The notes below the pieces were generated by a model. It made no database searches. It was given only the letters and a program-made list of their open reading frames with translations, and was not told where the DNA came from. A program made the position numbers and the translations under genes. This document shows, piece by piece, positions 31,842 through 41,185 of a DNA stretch of 64,000 nucleotides. The DNA is from Pseudomonadota bacterium. GTDB lineage: Bacteria; Pseudomonadota; Alphaproteobacteria; Acetobacterales; Acetobacteraceae. The stretch is taken from contig JAKBCH010000001.1 of the NCBI GenBank assembly GCA_021808055.1, forward strand, positions 1 to 64,000. The letters run 5' to 3'. How positions within the stretch are numbered: position 1 is the first letter of the stretch; every line of letters starts with the position of its first letter.

Positions 31842-33278
31842 ATGCCAGGTCAGGCGGCCAAGGAAACACTGGTTCCAGTTATTCTCTGCGGTGGGTCCGG
31901 CACCAGACTCTGGCCGGTCTCGCGCAAGAGCTTTCCCAAGCAATTCTGGCCGCTCATCTCCCAGGCTCCCATGCTGGCGGAAACCGCCTTGCGCGCCGCC
32001 GGAAAAGGGTTTGCGCCCCCCATCATCGTCGCCAACCAGGACCATCGGTTCGTGGTGGCCGAACAGCTCCGCGATGCCGGAATCAAGTCCCCGCAAGTGC
32101 TGCTGGAGCCAGTGGGCCGCAACTCCGCCCCGGCCATCGCCGCCGCTGCCCTGCTGGCCGCTGAGACCAACCCTGAGGCCGTGTTGTGGATTATGGCCGC
32201 GGATGCCGCGATCCAAGACCTTCCCGCCCTGCACGCGGCCCTTGCCCGCGCCGCCGCCGCCGCGCGGGCGGGTTATTTCGTCACCTTTGGTATGCAGCCC
32301 ACCGCAGCTGAAACCGGCTATGGCTACATCGCCCAAGGTGCAGCGTTGGAGGGGCTGGAAGGCGTGCACAAGCTGGAACGCTTCATCGAAAAACCCGATG
32401 CCGCCCGCGCCGCCGCCATGCTGGAACAAGGCGGCCATCTTTGGAATTCCGGCATGTTCGTGTTCCGGGCGGATGTGCTGATTGAGGAAATGCAGCTCCA
32501 CGCGCCGGATGTTCTCAAAGCCGCCCGTGCCGCCGTTTCCGGGCGCAAAACCGACCTCGATTTTATCCGGCTGGACGAAGCCGCCTTCGCCGCCGCGCCA
32601 GATATTTCCATTGACTACGCAATCGCCGAGAAAACCAGCAAGGCCGCAGTAGTGCCCGCTTCCCTCGGCTGGTCGGATGTCGGCTCCTGGTCTGCCCTGG
32701 CGGAGATCGCCCCGCGCGACGGCGCAGGCAATTTCGCGCAAGGCGATGTGGTGCTGGAGGGTGCGAGCAACTGCTATGCGCGCTCAGACGGCATGCTCAC
32801 CGCCCTGCTGGGGGTGCAGGACCTCGTGGTCGTCACCACCCAGGACGCCGTGCTGGTAGCGCATAAAAGCGAGGCGCAGAACGTTAAAAAAATAGTCGAC
32901 AAGCTGAAGGCCCAGAAGCGGCTAGAAGCTGAGAGCCATAACCGCACCTACCGGCCCTGGGGCTTTTATGAAAGCCTGATCCAGGGCGACCGCTTCCAGG
33001 TGAAGCGCATTGTTGTGTGGCCTGGCCGCCAGCTCTCGCTGCAAAAACATTTCCACCGCGCCGAGCACTGGGTGGTGGTGGCGGGCTCCGCCCTCGTCAC
33101 CCGCAACGAGGAGCAGATTCTCCTGCGCGAAAACGAGAGCGTTTATTTACCGCTCGGCTGTGTTCACCGGCTGGACAATCCCGGCAAAATCCCCCTCACC
33201 CTCATCGAAGTGCAGTCAGGCTCTTATCTCGGCGAGGATGATATTGTGCGGCTGGAGGATAATTACGGAAGAAATTAA
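31842..33278 (+). CDS. mannose-1-phosphate guanylyltransferase / mannose-6-phosphate isomerase
   Basis: Bifunctional type II enzyme (ManC/AlgA/XanB type) that makes GDP-mannose for exopolysaccharide or lipopolysaccharide. The 478-residue protein has the pyrophosphorylase signature ILCGGSGTRLWPVSRKSFPKQ, FIEKPDAARA, WNSGMFVFRAD, and a C-terminal cupin isomerase domain with PGRQLSLQKHFHRAEHWVVV. ATG 31842 has GGGGA about seven bases upstream. The gene ends in a TTAA shared with bolA. Confidence 0.92.
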   Translation: MPGQAAKETLVPVILCGGSGTRLWPVSRKSFPKQFWPLISQAPMLAETALRAAGKGFAPPIIVANQDHRFVVAEQLRDAGIKSPQVLLEPVGRNSAPAIAAAALLAAETNPEAVLWIMAADAAIQDLPALHAALARAAAAARAGYFVTFGMQPTAAETGYGYIAQGAALEGLEGVHKLERFIEKPDAARAAAMLEQGGHLWNSGMFVFRADVLIEEMQLHAPDVLKAARAAVSGRKTDLDFIRLDEAAFAAAPDISIDYAIAEKTSKAAVVPASLGWSDVGSWSALAEIAPRDGAGNFAQGDVVLEGASNCYARSDGMLTALLGVQDLVVVTTQDAVLVAHKSEAQNVKKIVDKLKAQKRLEAESHNRTYRPWGFYESLIQGDRFQVKRIVVWPGRQLSLQKHFHRAEHWVVVAGSALVTRNEEQILLRENESVYLPLGCVHRLDNPGKIPLTLIEVQSGSYLGEDDIVRLEDNYGRN

Positions 33279-33559
33279 GCGCCCGCCTCTTCCGGCGTCT
33301 TCAAGGCGAGCGACAACGCGTGCATCCCGCCTGAAAACTCTTCCGCCAACGCCTCGTTCACCGCGCGCTGGCGCGCCACGCGCGAAAGCCCGGCAAAGGC
33401 GCTGGAAACCATCGCCACTTTGTAATGCGTTTCACCCGCGGGCAGGCCCTGGCGCCCGGCATGGTTGGCATGGCGGCGGCTTTCATCCTCAATTTCCAGC
33501 ACGGAAGGCTGAAAGGCTGCTTCCAGTGTCGCTTTCATTCGCTCAACCCTATTCGTCAT
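33275..33559 (-). CDS. BolA family protein
   Basis: Small BolA-type protein that usually pairs with a monothiol glutaredoxin in iron-sulfur trafficking or regulation. The 94-residue product begins MTNRVERMKATLEAAF and has VLEIEDESRRHANHAG, ETHYKVAMVSSAFAGLSRVARQR and AVNEALAEEF, which fit the BolA fold with the conserved His in ETHYKV. It diverges from the J-domain protein across about 85 bases, an arrangement conserved in many alphaproteobacteria. Confidence 0.9.
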   Translation of the reverse strand: MTNRVERMKATLEAAFQPSVLEIEDESRRHANHAGRQGLPAGETHYKVAMVSSAFAGLSRVARQRAVNEALAEEFSGGMHALSLALKTPEEAGA

Positions 33560-33646
33560 CGTCAACTCCATTATCTGTCCCGCGCCGTGTGCATAACGGC
33601 GCAAAGGGTTGTTGCCGCGCGGCGCGCGAGCGCGCACATTAGGCGC

Positions 33647-34252
33647 ATGATTTCGTCCGACGACAAGCCGCAAAGCAAGCGCCGCGCCTATGCGCCAGAC
33701 CCAGCCGCCCCCGGCCAGCCATGCGACACGCCAGGCTGCCCTCATGCGGGCGAATACCGCGCGCCCAAATCTCGCATGGCGCTGCGGGAATTTCACTGGT
33801 TCTGCCTGGAGCATGTGCGGGCGTTCAATGCCTCGTGGGATTACTACAAGGGCATGTCTCCGGATGAGATCGAGGCCGCAACCCGCGAGGATTCGTCCTG
33901 GCAGCGCCCCACCTGGCCGCTTGGTCAGAACGGCAAGGCCGCGCGGCTGGAAGAAGCGGTTGAGGCTGAGCTTCACGCCTTTGCCTTCGGCAAGCGCCCA
34001 CAGAAACCCGCCACACATGGTGCCCCGCCTGAACTGCGCGAGCCCTTGCAGGTGCTCAACCTTTCCTGGCCGGTGACATTGGACGTTGCGAAAACCCGTT
34101 ATAAAGAGCTGGTGAAGCGCCATCACCCGGATGCCAACCATGGCGACCGCAAAGCCGAAGAGATTTTAAAGACCATCAACCTTGCTTACGCGGCCCTGCG
34201 TGGCAAACTAACCTCATCCCGGCAACCGGAAGTGCCCGTCTCGGCCCCATAA
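33647..34252 (+). CDS. J-domain (DnaJ-like) protein with N-terminal cysteine/histidine motif
   Basis: Probably a DnaK co-chaperone; client unknown. The 201-residue protein has Cys26, Cys31, His33, Cys53 and His56 (CDTPGCPHAGEY, FHWFCLEHVRAFN), a possible zinc site, then a linker and a C-terminal J domain from about residue 134 (LQVLNLSWPVTLDVAKTRYK) with the HPD motif at 160-162. ATG 33647 is the first start after the divergent promoter gap. It sits just before cobS, a linkage seen in other alphaproteobacteria. Confidence 0.85.
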   Translation: MISSDDKPQSKRRAYAPDPAAPGQPCDTPGCPHAGEYRAPKSRMALREFHWFCLEHVRAFNASWDYYKGMSPDEIEAATREDSSWQRPTWPLGQNGKAARLEEAVEAELHAFAFGKRPQKPATHGAPPELREPLQVLNLSWPVTLDVAKTRYKELVKRHHPDANHGDRKAEEILKTINLAYAALRGKLTSSRQPEVPVSAP

Positions 34253-34309
34253 AGGGGCTTCCCGCACAGAGCCCCCTGCGCCGAGGCGCGATTGATAGGA
34301 ATTGAGTGA

Positions 34310-35317
34310 ATGAACGACGCCGTGACGACCCAAACCCACCCTCTGCCGACCTCGGCGATCGACCTGCCGGACATTACGGTAAAGGTGAAAGACGTTTTTG
34401 GCTTCGAATCAGACCTCGAAGTGCCGGCTTTCTCCGCCCGCACCGAGCATGTGCCCGAAATCGACAAATCCTATAAGTTCGACCGCGAGACCACGCTCGC
34501 CATTCTGGCCGGATTCGCCTTCAACCGCCGCGTCATGGTGCAGGGTTATCATGGCACCGGAAAATCCACGCATATCGAGCAGGTGGCCGCCAGGCTCAAC
34601 TGGCCCTGCATCCGCGTGAACCTGGATAGCCATATCAGCCGTATCGACCTCGTCGGCAAAGACGCGATTGTGCTGAAGGATGGCAAACAGGTTACCGAGT
34701 TCCGCGAAGGCATTCTGCCCTGGGCGCTGCAACATGCCTGCGCCCTGGTGTTCGATGAATATGATGCCGGCCGGCCGGATGTGATGTTCGTCATCCAGCG
34801 CGTGCTGGAGGTTGAAGGCAAACTCACCCTGCTGGACCAGAACCGCGTCATCCGCCCGCACCCGGCCTTCCGGCTGTTCGCCACCGCCAACACGGTTGGC
34901 TTGGGCGACACGACCGGGCTTTATCACGGCACCCAGCAGATCAACCAAGGCCAGATGGACCGCTGGAACATCGTCGCCACGCTGAACTATCTGCCCCATG
35001 CGCAGGAAGTCGCGATTGTGATGTCGAAAATGGGCTATGACCCGAAAGACGAAGCGGCAAAGAAGCGCGTTGGTGCCATGGTGGCGCTGGCTGACCTCAC
35101 CCGTGCGGGCTTCATCGCGGGCGATCTTTCCACCGTCATGTCTCCGCGCACGGTCATCACCTGGGCGGAAAACACGCGCATTTTCGGCGATGTCGGCTTC
35201 GCCTTCCGCCTCACCTTCCTTAACAAATGCGACGAGGCGGAGCGCCAGATGGTGGCTGAATACTACCAGCGCTGCTTCAACGAAGAAATTCCGACTGGCC
35301 TGCGCAAAACCGCCTGA
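34310..35317 (+). CDS. cobS: cobaltochelatase subunit CobS (AAA+)
   Basis: AAA+ subunit of the aerobic cobaltochelatase that inserts cobalt into hydrogenobyrinate a,c-diamide in cobalamin synthesis. The 335-residue protein has Walker [13 protein letters not shown] at 79-90, Walker B-like [14 protein letters not shown] and [21 protein letters not shown], characteristic of CobS. AGGAATTGAGTGA precedes the ATG. CobT follows directly; the large subunit CobN is not in this window. Confidence 0.95.
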   Translation: MNDAVTTQTHPLPTSAIDLPDITVKVKDVFGFESDLEVPAFSARTEHVPEIDKSYKFDRETTLAILAGFAFNRRVMVQGYHGTGKSTHIEQVAARLNWPCIRVNLDSHISRIDLVGKDAIVLKDGKQVTEFREGILPWALQHACALVFDEYDAGRPDVMFVIQRVLEVEGKLTLLDQNRVIRPHPAFRLFATANTVGLGDTTGLYHGTQQINQGQMDRWNIVATLNYLPHAQEVAIVMSKMGYDPKDEAAKKRVGAMVALADLTRAGFIAGDLSTVMSPRTVITWAENTRIFGDVGFAFRLTFLNKCDEAERQMVAEYYQRCFNEEIPTGLRKTA

Positions 35318-35323
35318 CGCGCC

Positions 35324-37201
35324 ATGAGCAGCAAGCAAGACCAAGGCAAGGCAGAGGATTTCAAACGCGCAATTTCTGGCACGTTGCGCGCCATGGCCCA
35401 TAACGCGGATGTGCAGGTGGCTTATCAGCCTGGCCCCTCGGGGCTTACCGGCAAACGCGCCCGGCTGCCGCCGCCTTCACGCACGCTGCCAGCACCTGAG
35501 ATGACCAAGCTGCGCGCCGCCGCGGATGCCATCGCCCTCAGGCTGCGCCACCATGACGACAGCCTGCATAATGCCCGCGCCCCCACATCGCGTGACGGCA
35601 AGGAAGCGTTCGACGCGCTGGAGCAGGCACGGGTTGAAATCGTCGGTTCGGAATTCATGGCCGGTGTCGCCGCCAATCTGCGCGGCAAGCTGGGTGCGGA
35701 ATTCGAGCAAGCCGGGCTCGCGCAAATATCCTCCCGCGACCAGATTCCCCTGCACACCGCCCTTTCGCTGCTGGCGCGTGAGCGGATGGACCCGGACTCT
35801 ATCCCCGATGCCGCAAAGCCCGTGCTCGAGCTTTGGCGCGGCACGCTGGACCCACAGGCCGAACAGGCGCTGAACGACCTCGCCACCGCGCGCAACAACC
35901 AGGACTCGTTCATCACCGCGGCGCGCAGGCTGCTGGCCGCCGTCAACATTGCCGAGGGCGAGGCCGAACCCGGCGAGGATGAACAAGCCGAGGAGGAAAC
36001 CGGCAACGGCGAGGACCAGCCGCAGCAGAATCAGGCCGAGGAAAACGAAGGCGAAACCCCGCAGGATAAAGCCCCCGCACAAGCCTCCGCCCCGGATATG
36101 GCCGATGCCGATAGCTCCGAGCAATCCGGCGAGGACGATGAAAATACCGAGGATGCGCCCGGCGATGGCGGCGAATCCCCCGCTGGCCCGCAGCAAAACC
36201 GCAAACCGCCAGAGGGTGATGAAAAAACCGGCTACCGCGCCTTCACCCGCGCCTTCGACGAAGAAGTGGCTGCTGAGGATTTATGCGATGCGGATGAGTT
36301 GGGGCGGCTGCGGATGCAGCTCGACCAGCAATTGCAGCATCTGCAAGCATTGGTCTCCAAACTCGCCAACCGGCTGCAACGCCGCCTGCTGGCCCAACAA
36401 ACCCGCGCCTGGGAGTTCGACCTGGAAGAAGGCATGCTGGACCCGGCGCGCCTTTCCCGCGTGATCGCCGACCCGCTGCTGGCGCTGACCTATAAACGCG
36501 AACGCGACACGGATTTCCGCGATACCGTGGTGACCCTGCTCATCGACAATTCCGGCTCCATGCGTGGCCGCCCCATTACCGTGGCGGCGATGTGCGCGGA
36601 TATTCTGGCCCGCACGCTGGAACGCTGCGCCGTAAAAGTGGAAGTTCTGGGCTTCACCACCCGCGCCTGGAAAGGCGGGCAAAGCCGCGAAGCCTGGATG
36701 CAGGCGGGCAAGCCGGAAAATCCGGGACGGCTGAACGATCTACGCCACATCATCTACAAAGCTGCTGACACACCCTGGCGCCGAGCGCGCAAAAATCTTG
36801 GGCTGATGCTGCGTGAAGGGTTGTTGAAAGAAAACATCGATGGTGAGTCGCTGCTCTGGGCTTATCGCCGCATATTGGCGCGGCCTGAGCACCGGCGGAT
36901 TTTAATGGTGATCTCGGATGGCGCGCCGGTTGATGATTCCACGCTTTCGGTGAACCCCGGCAATTATCTGGAACGGCATCTGCGCGACGTGATCAAGGAC
37001 ATTGAAATGCGTGAAGCGGTGGAGCTTATCGCTATTGGCATCGGCCACGACGTCACGCGCTATTACCGCCGCGCGGTCACGATCGTGGATGCCGAGGAAT
37101 TGGGCGGCACGATGATGCGTAAACTTACAGAATTATTCGATGAAGATGCCGCCGAGGCATGGTCGCGTTACGCCAGCCGCCAATCGACCTTGGTGGCTTG
37201 A
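35324..37201 (+). CDS. cobT: cobaltochelatase subunit CobT (VWA domain)
   Basis: Partner of CobS in the cobalt-insertion machine. The 625-residue protein has an N-terminal helical region, a strongly acidic low-complexity linker at about residues 205-300 (Glu/Asp/Gln/Pro-rich), and a C-terminal von Willebrand A domain with the MIDAS motif D408-N-S410-G-S412 and [11 protein letters not shown]. It starts six bases after cobS. Length matches the CobT family. Confidence 0.95.
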   Translation: MSSKQDQGKAEDFKRAISGTLRAMAHNADVQVAYQPGPSGLTGKRARLPPPSRTLPAPEMTKLRAAADAIALRLRHHDDSLHNARAPTSRDGKEAFDALEQARVEIVGSEFMAGVAANLRGKLGAEFEQAGLAQISSRDQIPLHTALSLLARERMDPDSIPDAAKPVLELWRGTLDPQAEQALNDLATARNNQDSFITAARRLLAAVNIAEGEAEPGEDEQAEEETGNGEDQPQQNQAEENEGETPQDKAPAQASAPDMADADSSEQSGEDDENTEDAPGDGGESPAGPQQNRKPPEGDEKTGYRAFTRAFDEEVAAEDLCDADELGRLRMQLDQQLQHLQALVSKLANRLQRRLLAQQTRAWEFDLEEGMLDPARLSRVIADPLLALTYKRERDTDFRDTVVTLLIDNSGSMRGRPITVAAMCADILARTLERCAVKVEVLGFTTRAWKGGQSREAWMQAGKPENPGRLNDLRHIIYKAADTPWRRARKNLGLMLREGLLKENIDGESLLWAYRRILARPEHRRILMVISDGAPVDDSTLSVNPGNYLERHLRDVIKDIEMREAVELIAIGIGHDVTRYYRRAVTIVDAEELGGTMMRKLTELFDEDAAEAWSRYASRQSTLVA

Positions 37202-37214
37202 TCGGCCGGGTTCT

Positions 37215-37234
37215 GGGGGCTTTGCGCCCTTTTT
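37215..37234 (+). terminator. probable terminator after cobT
   Basis: GGGGGC pairs with GCGCCC around TTT with one mismatch and is followed by five Ts, 14 bases after the cobT stop. A short stem, so moderate confidence. Confidence 0.5.
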
Positions 37235-37430
37235 GGACGAATACGGCAACGACAGGCAATACCAAAAAACAGACATGTCGGAGAACATAACGCAGGCCCA
37301 GCGCTAAGCCTTGTCATTTACGCAGCGAAGCCATCAGCCTGAGCTGTGCTTGACAATCCTCGGTTATTTTAGCGAAAGTTGGACAGCCTATCAGCGTCGC
37401 TGCATCAGATGAAACGAAGGCGTCGGGAAC

Positions 37431-38843
37431 ATGAGTGACGAAGAGTATAAGCAAGCTCTTTATCGTGGTGATCTTAGGATCGACTGCACCCGAATTACAT
37501 TAACGCAAAATACGTCCGGCAATCCACTCGTTTTCTCAGGTAGTGGATATATTCACCAACTGGCGGACGGGGTAATTCGCTTTCATCTGTTCGCTCAATC
37601 CGAAGACGAAACTCATGTAACAGCATTGCTGAAAGCCTCGTTGACGGCAAACCTTTTAAACAAAGAAAATTATTTTTCTTTCGAGGCTGCCGAGTACGGC
37701 GGCAACACCTGGACCTGTGATTCCGTTAGGGCAGAGCCACATATCTATGGCCGCGATCTCCTCATTCTAGGTGGCTTGTATGAGATACGTAAAACCAAGG
37801 AAACGCCAGAGGGGGAAAGCCCCTTCTTCCTTCAAGTGCAGATATTCCAGAAGCTTGATCTTCAACACCAGGAGTTCGTGAATACCGTTCAAGACTTCGG
37901 AAGCAAAAACGAACGCCGCATGAGCAGATACTCATCGAGCCATGGTGCGTGTGAAGTCCGCAGCCTTGATGACCGGGTCTTATGGCACGTCTCGTCGCAA
38001 AGTGAGCTCCCTGCGAATCTGCATGATTTGGTAATGGCAGCTTTTGAATTCCTCACCGCAACGACTATTGTCCCGAGGGTGATCGAGTACCACAGACGTT
38101 CTGTCCGGACACTGCGGCTGTTGTCTCCGCGACCGATTTCCAATCGGACACGACTGCGGCGTCCGATCTCGGTGCACCACCTAGTTGACTATGAGATGCC
38201 GTGGCGCCTCTTTAATCTCTATATCGAATATCTCTGTTCATATTCCGCCAGCGGCTGGCATCCATGTGTATTACATGTTCACAATGCCATTGAGGCTAGC
38301 GCCAATTCTCTCGACGCCGCAAGACTTGGTTTATGCGTCGCCGTCGAGGGGCTTGGGAAGCTTATTCCGGTTCCCCCCGACGAAGAACAGAAGAAGGCGA
38401 TCAAAAAACTCGTCAGGATGATGAATTGTGTCATCCTGCGGAGCGGATTGAGTGGAACAACCTTGGGACAAAGGGCCAAGGGACTTCTAAGCCAGCTGCA
38501 TAATCCTCGTCTCAAAGACCACTTAGAGCCGCTAGTAAAAACAGGCGAAATCCGTCCGTTGCTGATCAAAACTTGGTCAAAACTCCGTCATGGCGGTGCA
38601 CATGCTGCTGCCTTCGACATTGACAATGCGAGACCTGACGAGACGGCCGAATTGCTTGCAGGAATTTCTAAGGTGACGACGCTCATGTACGAAATCATTT
38701 ATTACTTGATCGGCTACAATGAGGAATACACCGATTATTCGGAGTGGGATCAGCCACCGCGTACACTCAAAGCCGGCACGATATTCTTGGACGGAGATCC
38801 GCGCGCCAAGCGCTATCCTTCGCGTCCGCGCGTTGTGCCCTGA
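37431..38843 (+). CDS. hypothetical protein with C-terminal HEPN-like motif (ApeA-like defence candidate)
   Basis: Not firmly recognised. The 470-residue protein has an N-terminal beta-rich half (about 1-200) with repeated hydrophobic/Gly strands such as NPLVFSGSGYIHQLADGVIRF, and a helical C-terminal half. The latter contains SLDAARLGLCVAVEGLGK at about 293-310 and LRHGGAHA, where Arg386 and His391 form the RxxxxH motif of HEPN ribonucleases. This layout resembles ApeA-type abortive-infection proteins, by memory of the family and not by search. Codon use is visibly less GC-rich than cobT and csaA on either side, and no transposase or integrase is near. It could instead be an uncharacterised non-defence HEPN protein. 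Confidence 0.7.
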   Translation: MSDEEYKQALYRGDLRIDCTRITLTQNTSGNPLVFSGSGYIHQLADGVIRFHLFAQSEDETHVTALLKASLTANLLNKENYFSFEAAEYGGNTWTCDSVRAEPHIYGRDLLILGGLYEIRKTKETPEGESPFFLQVQIFQKLDLQHQEFVNTVQDFGSKNERRMSRYSSSHGACEVRSLDDRVLWHVSSQSELPANLHDLVMAAFEFLTATTIVPRVIEYHRRSVRTLRLLSPRPISNRTRLRRPISVHHLVDYEMPWRLFNLYIEYLCSYSASGWHPCVLHVHNAIEASANSLDAARLGLCVAVEGLGKLIPVPPDEEQKKAIKKLVRMMNCVILRSGLSGTTLGQRAKGLLSQLHNPRLKDHLEPLVKTGEIRPLLIKTWSKLRHGGAHAAAFDIDNARPDETAELLAGISKVTTLMYEIIYYLIGYNEEYTDYSEWDQPPRTLKAGTIFLDGDPRAKRYPSRPRVVP

Positions 38844-38972
38844 TGCAATGTCTACTTCTCTCTTTTTTGCTCCAAAGCCTACCTTCTGCTCCCGACCCGA
38901 CCCGGCGGTAGGCGGAATGTCCGATTATCAAACTCCTGTTACACGAGCGAACCGTCCGCTTCCCCCATACCC

Positions 38973-39344
38973 CTAAAACAACCGCGCCCCGTTCGGCACT
39001 TTCTGGTCCGGCGCGACCAGCACCACCTCGCCATCCGCATCCGGAAAACCCAGCGTCAGCACCTCGGACATGAACTTGCCAATCTGCCGGGGCGGGAAAT
39101 TCACCACCGCCGCCACCTGCCGCCCCAGCAGCGCCTCCGGCGTATAGTGCTTCGTAATCTGCGCGCTGGAGCGCTTCACCCCAATCCCCGGCCCAAAATC
39201 AATGCTCAGCTTATACGCAGGCTTGCGCGCCTCGGGGTAAGGCTCCGCCGCCACCACGGTGCCGATGCGGATATCCACCGCCAGAAACTGGTTGAAATCA
39301 ATCTGCGCCGCGGCGGGCATCTCATGCGGTTGGGTAATATGCAT
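38973..39344 (-). CDS. CsaA-like tRNA-binding domain protein
   Basis: CsaA proteins are small OB-fold dimers with tRNA-binding and chaperone-like activity. The 123-residue product has FLAVDIRIGTVVAAEPYPEARKPAYKLSIDFG, SSAQITKHYTPEALLGRQV and a core VVNFPPRQIGKFMSEVLTLGF, the CsaA signature. ATG 39342-39344 has TAGG eight bases upstream; a TTG two codons earlier and an ATG eight codons later are alternatives. A free-standing gene. Confidence 0.88.
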   Translation of the reverse strand: MHITQPHEMPAAAQIDFNQFLAVDIRIGTVVAAEPYPEARKPAYKLSIDFGPGIGVKRSSAQITKHYTPEALLGRQVAAVVNFPPRQIGKFMSEVLTLGFPDADGEVVLVAPDQKVPNGARLF

Positions 39345-39385
39345 ACGCAAAACCTAGCAGGCTCACGCACCCCGGCAAGCGCGCA

Positions 39386-40135
39386 TCAGCGCGGCGCAAA
39401 TTTTACAAAAAACGCGATCCTGGAAGGCACCGCTACACCGTTACGCATGGCGGGCTGGTAGCGCCAGCCCATGGCCGCCGCGCGCACATTGGCATCAAGC
39501 TCCGCATAGCCGCTGCTTTGGGTAAGCTGGAATTTCTGCACGCGTCCATCAGCCCCCAGATAGAGCACGAAGCGCGCCACGCCTTGCTCCCCCGCATCAA
39601 TGGCCGATTGCGGGTAATCCGGTGCCTGGTTATCCGCGAAAGGGATCGCCTGGTGCGTCACCGCAACGGTCACGCTCGCCATTTTCTGCGCTTTTATCTT
39701 GGCACCCGCCGCGGCCGGGGCCGCAGGTTTGGGCACTGCGGCCATTTGTATGCGCGGCGGCGAGGGTGGCGGCAGCGGCAATGGCGCTGCAATCTGGTTC
39801 GGCAATGGCGGCGGCGGCACGGGTAGAGCCTGCGTGGCCGGGCGCGCTGCGCTGTCCCCTTGCGGGACGGTTTCGGAAACCACCTGAATTGAAATCGGCT
39901 CCGGCGGCGGCGCTGGCAAATGCACCCGCCCGGCCAGCACCAGCATTATCGCCAAACCCAGATGCGCCAGCCCCGCCACCGCCGCAAACCGCCATGGCCA
40001 GCCTGCGTGCCGAGATGTTTCAGCCTCCAACCTGTCCGCAGCACTGGCGTGTGGGGCGAGCTCCAACAGAATGGGCGCGTCCGCCAAAAACACAGGGGAA
40101 AACCGTTCCGGCGGATTGGGGTACAGCCAGCTCAC
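39386..40135 (-). CDS. TonB family energy-transducing protein
   Basis: Couples the inner-membrane proton gradient to outer-membrane receptors. The 249-residue protein has a short cytoplasmic part, one transmembrane helix at about 50-69 (AAVAGLAHLGLAIMLVLAG), a long Pro-rich spacer (about 73-135) and a C-terminal TonB domain (DYPQSAIDAGEQGVARFVLYL, GYAELDANVRAAAMGWRYQP). The GTG start at 40133-40135 overlaps the stop of the cation efflux gene. No exbB, exbD or receptor gene is adjacent. Zinc uptake is a possible use given the neighbours. Confidence 0.9.
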   Translation of the reverse strand: MSWLYPNPPERFSPVFLADAPILLELAPHASAADRLEAETSRHAGWPWRFAAVAGLAHLGLAIMLVLAGRVHLPAPPPEPISIQVVSETVPQGDSAARPATQALPVPPPPLPNQIAAPLPLPPPSPPRIQMAAVPKPAAPAAAGAKIKAQKMASVTVAVTHQAIPFADNQAPDYPQSAIDAGEQGVARFVLYLGADGRVQKFQLTQSSGYAELDANVRAAAMGWRYQPAMRNGVAVPSRIAFFVKFAPR

Positions 40136-41031
40136 CTCACCCTCACACCCTCATGCTTCGCCTTCGCTTCGGGTTCCACGTGAATGGTCACAATCACTCC
40201 CGGTTTCTCTCGTTTCAAGGCCGCCTCAATGCGGTCGCAAATCACATGCGCCGCCTCCACACTCATCGCACCGGGCACCACAAGATGGAATTCAAGAAAG
40301 CTTGATGTTCCCGCCTGGCGCATCCGGAAATCATGCGCCTCAATCGCGCCCGAGGCATGCGCCCCCACAAGCTCCTGCACCCGCGCCGTCACATCCGGCG
40401 GGGGCGCTTCATCCAGCAGCCCGCTAATCGCGGCCAGTACAGTCCGCCCGCCCATTACGGTAATTTGCGCGGCAATCCCCAGCGCCACCAGCGGGTCCAG
40501 AACCGGCCAGCGTAACAGCCCCGCCCCCACCAACGCCACCACAATGCCAAGCGTTGTCAGTACATCGCTGATGAGATGCTGCGCATCCGCGGCCAGCGCT
40601 GGTGAATGCCTGCGCTTCGCCACGCGCTTTAAAACCAGCGCCCAGATAAGGTTAATCACCCCCGCCAGACCGTTCAGCAGCAAGCCCAGCCCCAGCCCGC
40701 CAAACAGCGGCACCAGCGGCCTTGGGTCGAACAGCTCCATCAACGCGCGCTGAAAAATCACCAGTGCCGCCACCAAAATCATCGCCCCCGTGGCGATGGC
40801 GCTGATCAGCTCCGCCTTGGCGTGGCCATATTGGTGCGTGGCATCCGCCGGCTTGGCGCCGACATAAAGCGCATACATCGCCATCCCGGAAGAAGCGACA
40901 TTCACCATACTCTCCAGCGCGTCTGAAAACAGCGCGGTGCTGCTGCTTACATCCGCGGCAAGCCATTTGCAGCCCAGCACCAGGCAACCCATGGCGATGC
41001 TGGCCGCGGCGGTTTTAAGAACCGGACTCAT
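40132..41031 (-). CDS. cation diffusion facilitator family transporter
   Basis: Inner-membrane proton-coupled exporter of divalent metals such as zinc, iron or cobalt. The 299-residue protein has about six helices, the metal-site segments LFSDALESMVNV in helix 2 and DAQHLISDVLTTLG in helix 5, YGHAKAELIS between them, and a cytoplasmic C-terminal domain (about 205-290) with VHVRV-like beta strands and a conserved EFHLVVPG. It is in an operon with tonB. The metal cannot be decided from the visible residues alone. Confidence 0.9.
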   Translation of the reverse strand: MSPVLKTAAASIAMGCLVLGCKWLAADVSSSTALFSDALESMVNVASSGMAMYALYVGAKPADATHQYGHAKAELISAIATGAMILVAALVIFQRALMELFDPRPLVPLFGGLGLGLLLNGLAGVINLIWALVLKRVAKRRHSPALAADAQHLISDVLTTLGIVVALVGAGLLRWPVLDPLVALGIAAQITVMGGRTVLAAISGLLDEAPPPDVTARVQELVGAHASGAIEAHDFRMRQAGTSSFLEFHLVVPGAMSVEAAHVICDRIEAALKREKPGVIVTIHVEPEAKAKHEGVRVR

Positions 41032-41185
41032 CGCGTTTACAATCAGGGCTTAACCATATGGCGCAATAACAACACCCTCCAACAAACAAACCTCTACCCT
41101 GTCTTATCACTATAAGCCCCTGACATGTTTGTGTAACCTTTACTGCTTGGGCTCAACAGAACCAACCGCAGGAGGCTTAAAATCA

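Noticed and set aside
37235..37430. Possible attachment site or insertion-sequence remnant left of the HEPN-like gene
   Set aside because: No inverted or direct repeat found that matches the right flank at 38844-38972, and no tRNA or transposase fragment. Only a lone TTGACA is visible.
41081..41120. CTTAT-CACT-ATAAG palindrome before the barrel gene as a second Zur site
   Set aside because: Arms are only five bases and the sequence lacks the TGATATA core of the znuA operator.
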